Source of the DNA: Mimachlamys varia
Taxonomy: Eukaryota > Mollusca > Bivalvia > Pectinida > Pectinidae
Assembly (NCBI GenBank): GCA_947623455.1
Contig: OX392527.1
Span: forward strand, 30,186,201-30,250,200
Reading direction: 5' to 3'
Length of the DNA: 64,000 bases
Part shown: piece after piece, positions 11,674-21,985 of the stretch
Layout of the letters: each line of letters opens with the position of its first letter
Numbering within the stretch: the first letter of the stretch is position 1
Position numbers and translations under genes: made by a program
Notes under the pieces: model-generated
What the model was told of the DNA's origin: nothing
The model's database searches: none
Seen by the model: only the letters and a program-made list of their open reading frames with translations

Positions 11674-14600
11674 CTGAAAACAAAAACACATACTGTTAAT
11701 ATACTCATCCCATCGGCAACATATTTCCTGAAAATCTAACTTCGTGGGAAAATCTCTCCCTATACATGTACCAGTGGACACATTTCGTCGCCAGGTTTAT
11801 CTACATAGAAACCTGTTTACAAATTATAAACTGATCCAATATCATAAATGACAATTTCAATGGTCTCCAGTTATAATGCGGGTAGTTTGTGTACCATATT
11901 GATTTTCTTATTATTTTGGAAAGAAGGTGGAGATGGTCCTTGCTGGTTGAAAGTTACAAAATACAACAATCTGAAGCGTACTGAAACCACACGCCCAGTA
12001 ATAACGATCACACTCTGGTAATGAATGGAGTTGAAATTCACACCCTCCTAAATCGTGATTATTTAGTGCCATTTCCTTATCTAACAAGAGTTCCATAGAA
12101 GTCGAAGTGTTAACTGTGTGGCCAACAGTAGAAACATAAATACGAGACATGCATTATTTAATTAAGTAACATTGTTTAATTAAAACAATGAACATTTCCT
12201 AAAACATCCACTCCGTATTCAGTGCTCTCCAATTTAAGTTGTACATGTACCACTTTGGTGAAACTGTATAAAACGCTTCAAAATAAATGTGTCAGAACTC
12301 AGCCTGTAACTCTGGAAACTATTGACATACCTTCACCAAGTCGGAACTCAGCCTGTAACTATGGAAACTATTGACAGACCTTCACCAAGTCGGAACTCAG
12401 CCTGTAACTATGGAAACAATTGACAGACCTTCACCAAGTCGGAACTCAGCCTGTAACTCAGGAAACTATTGACAGACATTCACCAAGTCGGAACTCAGCC
12501 TGTAACTCTGGAAACAATTGACAGATCATCACCAAGTCAGAACTCAGCCTGTAACTATGGAAACAATTGACAGACTTTCACCATGTCAGAACTCAGCCTG
12601 TAACTATGGAAACTATTGACAGACCTTCAGCAAGTCAGAACTCAGCCTGTAACTATGGAAACAATTGACAGACCTTCAGACAACAGAACTCGGCCTGTAA
12701 CTCTGGAAACAATTGGCAGACCTTCAGCAAGTCAGAAATCAGTCTGTAACTATGGAAACAATTGGCAGACCTTCACCAAGTCAGAACTCAGCCTGTATCT
12801 TGTCATCGTTCAACTACATAGCAAATAATAGTTGAGTATCTCTATAATAAATGAACAGAAACGAAATTATTTCGGAACGACGGCCAAGGACAACACTAAC
12901 TGTTCCTGCCATTAACATGATTCAGAGATGTCCTAGGGAAGTCCGGTTACCGCACAGAAACCTTGGTTTTAGAAACAGTGACCCTGATCTTTGACATTTG
13001 ACCCTCATACACAAAGAACGTTTAGTAAGGAAGAACTGTATAAAGTTTGGGTTTGATAGACCCTATGGATGTCAAGTTATTACACAAAACCCCTTGTTGA
13101 GACGTTGGATATATTTATAGTAACAGCGACCTTTATCTTAGACCTTCAAACCTAAATAGCAATCCCAAGCAAGGTCTTGAAGTATTAGAGCACGATATGA
13201 ATGTCAAAAGGAATTCTGTTTTTTGTTGTTTTTTTTTTTTAACTTTTTCTTTTTGACGCCAAACAAGTTTCATTTTATGCAGACTCACCCGCCCTAAACG
13301 GCACACACAGCAATTCCTATTGAACATCCTGCTTTCGTCGGACTGGAGGAAGAATCCTTTATGGATGCATCCTAAAACAAACAATGTTAGTGAACCACAT
13401 GAACACATCCAGTGGTGTAGAATGGATGGGTAACATGTTCACTTAACTATATTTCCATCAACTTTATTGTTCTATACATGCTTTGTATTGACATAGAACA
13501 CATGTTTATCCCTTTTTCTGTTTTCACTTGATTCACAGTCCGTCGGTTACCGTATGCTTTACAGTTTACAATAGCATTGGTTCCAATACATGTCCGTCTG
13601 CATGTTAAGTAGTAGTGGTATCATTAAATACATTACATTGTCGACATGAATAATGTACATGTCGCTATTGCTATACTTTGTTATATAATTGTTGAGGAGC
13701 GGGCTTTCTTAAGTTGGTATAACTTGTGCCCAATCCTATTGTTTCAAAGCAATAAAATATGTTCAAATCAATCATTGTCGACAGTAATTTACCTTCAGAG
13801 ACGTCACGAGTAATTCGTACTCGCTTGCAGTGACGTCACGAGTAATTCGTACTCGCTTGCAGTGACGTCACGAGTCCGTACGTACCTCGCTTGCAGTGAC
13901 AGTGAGCAGACTGACCGTCGTTACAGAGACTATAGCTGGACTCTGAGGTCTGTACACAGTGATAGCCTGCCACGTCACACCCATGTTGTCTGGAAATTTA
14001 AAACAGTAACAGTATGTCTAAATTGAATTTGATTTCATATAAGCATTAAACTGTTTCCAGATGTAGTATACAGTCGATATGAATACAATTTGGGTGACAA
14101 ATAACTAACATTATATTATAACATTACAGCGTTGTAGCGTTATTTCTGCGACAACCATTGTAAAAAACAAACATAAAACAAGGTAATTAACAAAATGCAT
14201 CGAAAGAAAGCAAAAGCTTAACTTGCAAAAATGTACACTATCACAGGCAACTATGAAATTATAACATATAAGTAAGACATACATGTATAAGTAAACTTCT
14301 CCCTTCTTGTGTTTAGTGAACCCTGATTGCGAATATATCAGCATATACGCAATGAAAAAAGGCTCGAGGGATTGTTGAAATATGGCGTCATTACCACTTC
14401 AGAACAATAAGTATTCGCTGACGGCCATTGTGTGGTTCCTACAAGATTTTGAAACATGGAACATATACGGAATCAATTTCGTGTGATTATATAATAAACG
14501 GTTTCTAGCAAACTTTTGATTCCAAATCATGCACATTCGAGATTCATTGACGGGGACTATATTATCTTAGCAACCACGACTATCGTAGTACGAGGGGTGT

Positions 14601-17334
14601 TCCATAAATAATGTCATCTGTGCTTTATTTCGCGGAAATCGTGCAATTTATGCACAAAACCACCTCGTGTCGATTGAGTGATCACTGGCTCGTGACACAG
14701 GTAAATATCTCGTCCACACGTTCACTGGCCTCGGTACAGTGTACATCGTTTCATAGCCTATTCGTTAGACTAGACACAAAATGACAGGAAAACGAGATGA
14801 AAATGTTCTTGAAATTAGGGCCCATATAAAAGGTAGGTCATTACTCGGCAAAATAAAGGCTGTAGATATTCACCGCGAGATGTGTGACATTTATGGGGAG
14901 GGCCAAATGTCTCACAGGACTGTTTGTAGGTGGGTAGGTAAATTTAGTGCTTGGCAGCAGCAACTGAAAGATGCTGCTCACCCAGGTCGTCCTGCATAAA
15001 CTACGACCACAGGTAACATAGAAAAAATCCGAAATTTCCTCCAAAGTGATGCTCGATTCACCGTAAGACAATTGGCTCGAATGACAAACTTGTCGTTAGC
15101 AAGAGTTCATGCAATTTTGAAGAAACACCTAAAAGTTAGAAAGATAAATGCAAGATTGATACCCCATTTGTTAACGGATGAGCAAAAGAAGACGCGTTTA
15201 ACAATGGCCAAAAAAACTCTCAAAATGTACCCAAAATATAGTTAAAAGGCTTTTGAATATATAGTCACTGGTGATGAGACCTGGGTGTATTATTTTGAAC
15301 TACCGAATATGGGCCACTAAAAATGCCAGACGCCCAAGTATTGCCAAACGAATACGAACGGTAAAGAAGGTGTTGTATGCTATTTTTTTCACTAATAAGG
15401 GTCCAGCTATTCAAATCCCGGTGCCAAAAGGCAGAACGGTCACAGGCAAGTTCTATAAAAACGTTGTTCTGAGAAAGTTGAAGAACTACTACAAAAATCG
15501 CCGCCCCAAAACAGGACTTAAGTATGTCCGACTTTTGCATGATAATGCATCCGCTCACAAGGCACGTATTGGGACTGACTTTTTGGAGTCAGAGTGGGTT
15601 ACCGTCCTTCCGCACCCTCCGTATTCGCCAGACTTGGCCCCCTGCGACTATTTTCTCTTTCCAAAACTTAAATATCATTTATCTGGAAGGAGATACAATT
15701 CGAGAAATGCCCTTGGATCTGCTGTTTATCAGTGTCTGATGGGTGTACCCATTGAAGAGTTTGAAAAATGCTTCCAAAAATGGATTGACCGGCTAAAAAG
15801 GTGTGTTCTAGCTGGCGGAGAGTATTTTGAAGGGCAGAGCAAATTAAAATGAACAAAAGCACTTCCGCTATATGAGCAATGATGCAAGTGACATTATTTT
15901 TGGAACACCCCTCGTATATTGCATATCACAATTACCAGAAATATAAAATAAAAGTATTTATTAATATTTAACACCTGCATATCACATAGGTATTTAAGTC
16001 AAATTTACATGAATGCTTATATTGCAAAGAAATAAAAATGGACTTAGTATAAACTTATATATTGTAAATTAAAAGAAAACAATGAAGTCGAAGAATTAAA
16101 CAACCGATTTCCATTTGCATTCGTTGGTTCATTTGGAATCCATATTGCCTATGAATGTTAACTTAATAATTAATAATAATAAATTCGACGTTTTATATAC
16201 CACTTTATTTCAGCCAATAGGTTGTCTCAAAGCAATTCTAAAATTATCATCCGTAGTTATGGGGCCTTAGCAACCAGCCAATTTCATTTTCAACTTCCTG
16301 TGAAGCATACAACCTGTAAACTGGAACAAGCGGAGTAAATTTTTTGCAGGATACAAAACAAGTGCCGTGGCCGGGACTCGAACTCGCAACCTTTCGATTA
16401 CGAGCCCGGCGTCCTACTACTAGACCAGCGTGCCTCTTAAACCAGTTCAAGACTTATACAATTGTTATTAACATTTTGAGGATCTGTTTCGTCCCATAAG
16501 AAATAAACTAGACCTTTTATATGACAGTATTCAGCGTAAATAATGTATGTATCGTACATGTATATGCTTGTTCAATGAATAGAACAGCCATCGCCCGGGA
16601 CGGTCAGTGGTATCCAGCGTAACAATTATTTCGTCAAAATAATGATAAAGTCAACAATGGTCAATGGCATTCATGGCATCATGGATGTAATTGAATTCAG
16701 TAGTGTTATATAGTGCCAATACTATGCAATGGCAAATATAGGGATATGAACTGTACTAACAGTTGTTGAGTACAGAGATATGATGAAAATCATTATCTGT
16801 ACTGACAGATTGTGAGTTTAAAGTATTTATTTATTTATTTATTTTGAAAGTTTTACGTCCTCACATGGCCTTGCGACCTTCGGTGGACGAAAAAAGATAG
16901 GAAAGAGAGTAGAAGGGATAAAGTATGTAGGAGGAAAGGCAAGGGGAATGGGTTTGAGAGTTTAAAGACAGATAAAACTTATTTATAACGTACCTATGCT
17001 GACAATTGTCGCCAACGTGACCATGACTTAGTCCTTGGCTGTCCCCGTGTATGGTACCGTCGAGAGATTCCTCCAAGTGATGATCATCGTGTCGTAAATG
17101 GCCGCCTCCTAGTAAACCATTAAAGATGTCTGAGATTATACCCCCAGACCCGATTGAATGTAATCCACGACCGATTCCGGGAACGATTCCCCCGTGCCTG
17201 GGGATTATTGAAGATTGCAATATGGGAATGGTTTGATGTGTTCTAGGTATCACATGGGCAATCGGTTCAACCTGGGGTATCAAAATCCCTTCAGACAAAC
17301 GTCCGAACAATGCAAGAATTAAAACGACCCACAT
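11557..17334 (-). CDS. Secreted cysteine-rich protein, four exons, family unknown
   Basis: Spliced CDS with exons 17334-16994, 13989-13886, 13371-13289 and 11673-11557: 341+104+83+117 = 645 nt, 214 aa plus stop. All three junctions are GT/AG and in phase (2, 1, 0), which is strong support. Residues 1-16 are a typical signal peptide (MWVVLILALFGRLSEG). Residues ~17-105 are rich in His, Gly and Ile with no Cys. Then come 14 cysteines, compatible with seven disulfides, spread over all four exons and including two CC pairs and a CHC motif. The C-terminal exon opens with an Arg-rich block (CRRLRRRRCWRSRR). It is probably secreted, extracellular and disulfide-bonded. A role in shell matrix, byssus, mucus or defence would be guesswork. 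Introns contain a dead mariner, a SINE-like element and a minisatellite. I do not recognise the family; the gene structure itself is well supported, the function is not. Confidence 0.72.
12201..12798. repeat. Repeat element copy B: 91-bp leader plus 49-bp minisatellite (intron 3 of the Cys-rich gene)
   Basis: Second copy of the element at 7087-7640, in the same orientation: leader 12201-12291, then about ten 49-bp units with core AACTATGGAAACAATTGACA. The leader is nearly identical to that of copy A, and the number and order of satellite units differ. Confidence 0.85.
13289..13371 (-). CDS. Cys-rich secreted protein, exon 3
   Basis: Acceptor TTTTAG|GATGCATCC, donor GGGCGG|GTGAGT (phase 0). 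It encodes GCIHKGFF and a C-C-x-C cluster (RNCCVCR). Confidence 0.7.
13799..13899. repeat. 32-bp triplication across a 5' splice site
   Basis: Three tandem 32-bp units with core GTCACGAGTAATTCGTACTC. The distal unit contains the end of exon 2 and its donor. Each unit also includes a (TG)ACGTCAC CRE-like motif. Confidence 0.85.
13886..13989 (-). CDS. Cys-rich secreted protein, exon 2
   Basis: Acceptor TTTCCAG|ACAACATGG, donor AAGCGAG|GTACGT. It encodes 34 codons with five cysteines (QHGCDVAGYHCVQ, SLCNDG, HCHCKR). The last ~14 bp and the donor belong to a 32-bp triplication that continues into intron 2. Confidence 0.72.
14000..14590. other. Intron 1 of the Cys-rich gene, no further feature
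   Basis: AT-rich intronic sequence between exon 2 and the mariner insertion; nothing else was recognised. Confidence 0.5.
14591..15914 (+). mobile_element. mariner (Tc1/mariner) element, copy 1
   Basis: Terminal inverted repeats CGAGGGGTGTTCCATAAATA at 14591 and the complementary TGGAACACCCCTCG ending at 15914, flanked by TA on both sides (the canonical mariner target duplication). Length 1324 bp. It contains a broken transposase. It is inserted in intron 1 of the Cys-rich gene, antisense to that gene. Confidence 0.95.
14781..15852 (+). pseudogene. Degenerate mariner transposase, copy 1
   Basis: Starts MTGKRDENVLEIRAHIKG (helix-turn-helix DNA-binding region). It then has an in-frame TAA after HPGRPA, a further stop near 15243 (MYPKYS*), and a roughly 17-bp deletion after TGDETWVYYFE (about 15301) that shifts frame. 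The catalytic landmarks TGDETW, LLHDNASAH and YSPDLAPCDYFLFPKLK are all visible, giving a DD34D arrangement typical of mariner. In an active element it would cut and paste at TA. This copy cannot encode an intact enzyme. Confidence 0.93.
16210..16440 (-). mobile_element. tRNA-derived SINE-like element
   Basis: On the minus strand the head near 16434-16370 has a polymerase III A box (TGGTCTAGTAG) and a B box (GTTCGAGTC) at tRNA-like spacing. The acceptor ends do not pair well, so it is not a functional tRNA. The tRNA-unrelated body would extend towards 16210; that boundary is approximate. It lies in intron 1 of the Cys-rich gene, on the same strand. Confidence 0.6.
16441..16993. other. Intron 1 of the Cys-rich gene, AT-rich, nothing recognised
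   Basis: Intronic AT-rich DNA with a short (TTTA)n near 16828. Confidence 0.5.
16994..17334 (-). CDS. Cys-rich secreted protein, exon 1
   Basis: Starts at the ATG at 17334 and ends at the donor CATAG|GTACGT (phase 2). It encodes the signal peptide, the His/Gly/Ile-rich region (with GLLGGGHLRHDDHH) and the first cysteine (GDNCQH). Confidence 0.75.
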
Positions 17335-17702
17335 GGCTCAGAGTAACTGCCGGGATACTTCACCTGGGCATTTTATAGAGGCATCGGACGTCATCAGTTG
17401 AAATCCATCAGCACCTCTAGATCTCTCAATCAGGAGTTCAGTCGTCCCTCCAGCCACGCTACATTGACCGAGACACAAGGATAACAACACACCAATACGG
17501 AAATCACCGAGGATTACAAAACAAATGACTTTAAAAACAAAAATATGACGAGGAATCGTACTTATATTACACACAGCTTCAAATGATGATATACATAAAA
17601 ACCAAGCATTTACTTTCGTATTGTTGTAATATTTAGATATAGAGATCATATTCGGACTGGTTCGGCCATGCATCGTAAAATTGGCGGGAAACCTGACGTC
17701 AA
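17335..17702 (-). promoter_or_regulatory. Promoter of the Cys-rich gene (TATA box, CRE motifs)
   Basis: CTATAAAA on the minus strand at 17378-17371 lies about 37 nt upstream of the start ATG, which would give a very short 5' UTR. A TGACGTC half-palindrome lies just upstream (about 17387) and a perfect CRE TGACGTCA at 17694-17701. A strong TATA box with CREs suits an inducible secretory gene; that is inference. Confidence 0.5.
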
Positions 17703-19226
17703 GTGCTTTATAAGGATATTTCCATGGCGATTCCAGTGTAATTAACAAACCCAATTCAAGATTGCCTGTCCAAACTTGGTCTAAAGCTGGGCACGTTTGA
17801 CCATGCAATCTTCTGACAGACTTCAAATAAATACAGACTTGTTTAAACTTTGTTCTAATTTAATGAAAGCAGAAACGTATATAACGTCTCTGATGAAAGA
17901 TATGGGACCATCTCCTACAATAAATGTATCGTATATCGGACTTGTTCTAGCCAGGTGACGTATAAAGCTTTATAGGCTTCATATTGTTAACACAACACGT
18001 TTACATAAGATCAGGTTGATATAGTCGATAATTACGCAACCAACTTAACCTTCTAGCGTTTACATTGATTCTAGCAGACGCTTATATTAGGTCTTTGCCG
18101 GATTGCAAATTGCATGATCATCGGCGTATGTACGGTGAATTTCTTACCCACGATAGGTATGAAATTTGATATCCGTCAAAGCGGCCATGTTTTTGCCAAG
18201 AACGATAATCAACGGACCGAGAGACCTTAACTTGGACAATCGACAGCATAATGAATTTAATTTGACTTGAAGCTAACGCTGTCAACGTAACAGATGACAC
18301 GTATCTGTAACAGTGTCGTCACGACTGATTGGCGGACATTGATAAGTGATGGTGGTCACGGCCCGTGACGTAATTTGAGACCGTCAATCACCACGCTTGT
18401 GGTGCTATCAAATCAGGTCGGGACTACCTTGCGATATAAGTTAGGCTGATGATGTGCACACACTGCATCTCGAGATTGAAGGTTTAGGTATCATGGCAGG
18501 TCAGTGATGCAGTTTACACGCTAACACGCCGTTAATCTGTTAAGTATGCTGGTTAAGAGATTAATGTAGTTCTCTCGCATCATTACCAATGCTATTTCTC
18601 CGTTCAAAGTGAAGTATAGTGACAAAGGGACGTATATAACACTGTATACGTTTCTGAGTGACGAAGGCAATCTATCTCTGTAGGTGACGATCGTCTACTG
18701 GACGCTTGGCTGGTTTGTGGCTTTAGCAAACAACTTGTTTGTCATATACCCTTTTTGCAACATGATTTTCATTTGTTTTCTTTTCAAAACGACATTGAAG
18801 TTATTTACTTACCAAGTTTTGACCCAATATCAGTAGTTTTGATTCGATACCGCCATATAAGACCTACGTAAGAAACACCCGATTCTATTATTTCAATACA
18901 TATTGTCAAAAAAGTACAGTTCCTGTCAACAAAATATCCAAGAGAGATATTTATACCCGTCAGTGTATCATCGCTACAAAGGGGAATACTGAATCAGATT
19001 GTCTGTATGACGGTATACTTGTGTGTTACAAAAGCGGTTCATTCCATTCAAAACTCTTCGTTTCCCATATAGGCAATGTATTTGTCGTCAGAAGCAACGG
19101 AATGAGCAGAAATTAGTTTGATATTCAAAGTGCTGATATATATTAAGTTTCTATGTTGTAGCCCACAAGTCGAATGGACAAAAAATTGCAACTGACAAAC
19201 CTCGTCCGTGGGATTGTTAGTCTGTC
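17703..19226. other. Intergenic, possible weak promoter near 18310-18500
   Basis: No exon could be established. Around 18310-18500 there are promoter-like motifs (ATTGG, TGACGTAA, GATATAAG) followed by ATGGCAG|GTCAGT, but no downstream exon was found. Confidence 0.4.
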
Positions 19227-19371
19227 CCACAGGGGCTAGGCACGGACCTATGTCACTATGAAATGATTGTCAGATATTTTTTAGTGGGAGGGGCGATATG
19301 TTTGAGAAAGGTAAAAAAAAATATCTGACAATCATTTCATAGTGACATAGGTCCGTGCCTAGCCCCTGTGG
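19227..19371. mobile_element. Foldback element with perfect 56-bp arms
   Basis: Left arm from 19227 (CCACAGGGGCTAGGCACGGA) to about 19282. The right arm ending at 19371 is its perfect complement over 56 bp. Total length 145 bp. It starts with the same CCACAGG as the element at 10637. The lack of mismatches suggests a recent origin or ongoing palindrome homogenisation. Confidence 0.85.
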
Positions 19372-20918
19372 AATTATTATTGTCCTTCTAGATTGATACA
19401 TGGATTAAAAGAACCTTTGCAAGCATGTTATACTTCGAATGAACGGGTGCCTCCAAGACGGCCATTAAGTTCCTTCACGTTTTACCAGAGTTATGGTTCC
19501 TGACTTCTGTAGACGGTACATTACGTCACTTAATTGACTGGGTCACAGGTCAAAGTTCACAAAGAATTATGCTATTTAAATGACTAATTATCCTGGAAAC
19601 AGTAGATAATTTGCATACATACATACATACACCGGAATTATGTAGGCACTAAAATAATGCAGTCTAACCAACAGACAAATTCCAGAGTTTGTCGGCAGAG
19701 ATCATTTAGTCACATTACTGAATTGGCTTATTTGGTACATCGTTAGAATGAAGGGAGACATAATGTATTAGTACTGGTTTCTCTGGTTCTGATATTAAAT
19801 TGTCCGGTTCTAACAACTGAAATATATTTTTTGAAACATGCAATATATATCAATAGACGATGTGCATTGTCATTAGGTGTCTTTGACCTTGAACGTCAAG
19901 TAGGTGAACATTTTCAGTAAACTGTTGTCCCGGCCGTAACAAATAAAACCATACACGTTATACGTACATTTATGAAATTTTCAATATATCTGCATCCCAC
20001 AATGAGGGTGTGCAGGACACTCATTTGATTCTTGTCACTTTGACCCGAAGGACAAAAAGTCTGATTTTTTCAAACAGCAAAGGTGGTGGTATGTAATTTT
20101 ACGTTAGTATGCAAGTATATACTATCTGAGCATCATTTGCGGCTATTGGATAAGTTTTGAGGAGTACTGTACTGGGCCCTATTACAATCAGAAAACGTTT
20201 TTTCATAATTTATCAGGAGGCAGTTCCTCTAATAATAAGATCAAATAGGTTCTTAATTGTTCTGATAAACTATAATAAATGCAGTGAGTTCAAGAATATC
20301 TTGTCCGGGCCGACAATACATGTACGATTTTTTTCAGAAAAGCAAATCTTTATCTCCAAACTGGTAGATATTTTGTATAAACATATAATAGCGAGTTATA
20401 AAAGCCATCTCCTGTCAACAGAATATATTATATAAACACATGAGGACATAAACAACTTCAAAATTTACAATTGCAAGAAGACAATTTCACAACGTTCCAG
20501 TCGTTGGGATATCCAAGGCAAGGTCATATATGGTTTTAAACCTGTCACAGAAAAATACTGTAGATATAAATAAGGTAATCCTAATATTTTAAACAAGAAA
20601 TCCATAGATTTCTTGTTTTCACGGAGTAACTTGTATCTGCAGAGAAATCTCCATTTTCTTCAAAACACGTTAAATGTTAATAATGTACCGTTATAGTTCA
20701 CGACCAGAACTGTTTGTACCGGTAGTTCAGTTTTATGGTACTCACCAAAGTCATTGTCTGCTTAACTTCAAAATAACATATGTTTGGAAACATGCTTGTA
20801 TGTTTCTCAACAGTTTTCATTCATGTCTGAAGAAAAGTCTAGAAATGCCGCCAACTTCAGCGGAACCGGATCTTCATCGCGAGCAAGAAATGCCAGTTAA
20901 AAGAGTCGCATTGAACAC
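19372..20918. other. Intergenic, nothing recognised
   Basis: AT-rich. A short CATA microsatellite lies near 19615 and a small hairpin at 20591-20618 (AAACAAGAAAT and its complement). No gene was seen. Confidence 0.5.
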
Positions 20919-21042
20919 AGGGGCTTGGCACGGACCTATGTCACTATGAAATGATTTTCAGACACAGATATATATTGGTGGGAGGAGCTTTATTCGAGAG
21001 GTAATGATGACATTTTTTTTTGGGGGGGGGGGGGGGGGGGCA
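20919..21042 (+). mobile_element. Single-arm remnant of the 19227 foldback family, ending in poly-T/poly-G
   Basis: Positions from 20919 match the left arm and loop of the 19227 element with several substitutions (GGGGCTTGGCACGGACCTAT; then GTGGGAGGAGC). The sequence then runs into T9 followed by about 19 G residues, and the right arm is absent. Confidence 0.7.
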
Positions 21043-21985
21043 ATTTATATAGTGAAATTGCACGTTTTGGAGGTAAATAGGTAGGTTTTGGAATGGATCA
21101 GAAGGTTTTTAAAACATTTGATATATTCACAGACTGCAGCAAGACATGCACTTTTAACACCAATAGTTGTCTTGTACCTTACTATTACCGTTTTTTCAAA
21201 CACTTCAACACAGTCTTGCAAAATGCTTGGTGTTTGGTAAAAGTGTGCACAAAAAGGTATTTTTTCTTTTTAAAATACGCAGTTTTCTATACATTACTAG
21301 TTTAGAGTATAAATATAAAGTGCCATTGCTGATGTCATTTTACTGTGTGACTACATACAGTGTAACCATGTGCCAATATTACATGGATATGTTTATCGTC
21401 AAAATCGTTAAGCGCTTGTAAGGAACGTCAAATTGAAGTTGGTGAGTGGCTTTACGCTGATCACTTGGCAAATCAAATTATGATGTAATGGTTCTTATAA
21501 AAGAACGATTCTAGTCCAATTAAATAGTTTAGGTTGAGAAACAATATTTCTATTTGGTTTATCTGTTCTTAATTGTTCTATATTTGAGTTCCACGAGAGA
21601 GTGCGGACTGGACATCAACACAACCATGCTCTGTACTGCTAGTAAGTAGAAATCCGCGAGCGTGTTTTCGCAGTAATAACTTACGGTGTACATTGGAACA
21701 GTATGTGTGCAACTAATGGTACAGCACACCATTCAGACTTCTAATTAACTTAATTAGCTATTGAACAAATAAATGTATTGCTATATCAGTTCAACTTCTG
21801 AGCTTTAAAAATGTATTTAGTTTGATAAATGTTTTGTGGTAATTTTAGTTTGAATATAGCAGTGACGTATACACTAGTTGGTACATATCCTGTATGCGCA
21901 CAATAGTTGACCATCAGGTCAGATCCCTTCTCTCAGTAATGTAAACTAACGAACACCGTACAGTTTCGTTCATATACAAAATGTA
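21043..21985. other. Intergenic, nothing recognised
   Basis: AT-rich sequence without recognisable features. Confidence 0.5.

Noticed and set aside
16367..16438. Possible functional tRNA gene on the minus strand
   Set aside because: A and B boxes are present, but the acceptor and anticodon stems do not pair; interpreted as a tRNA-derived SINE head.
17338..17826. 162-aa open frame on the minus strand upstream of the Cys-rich gene
   Set aside because: Spans the TATA box and CRE motifs of that gene, and shows no domain or splice support.
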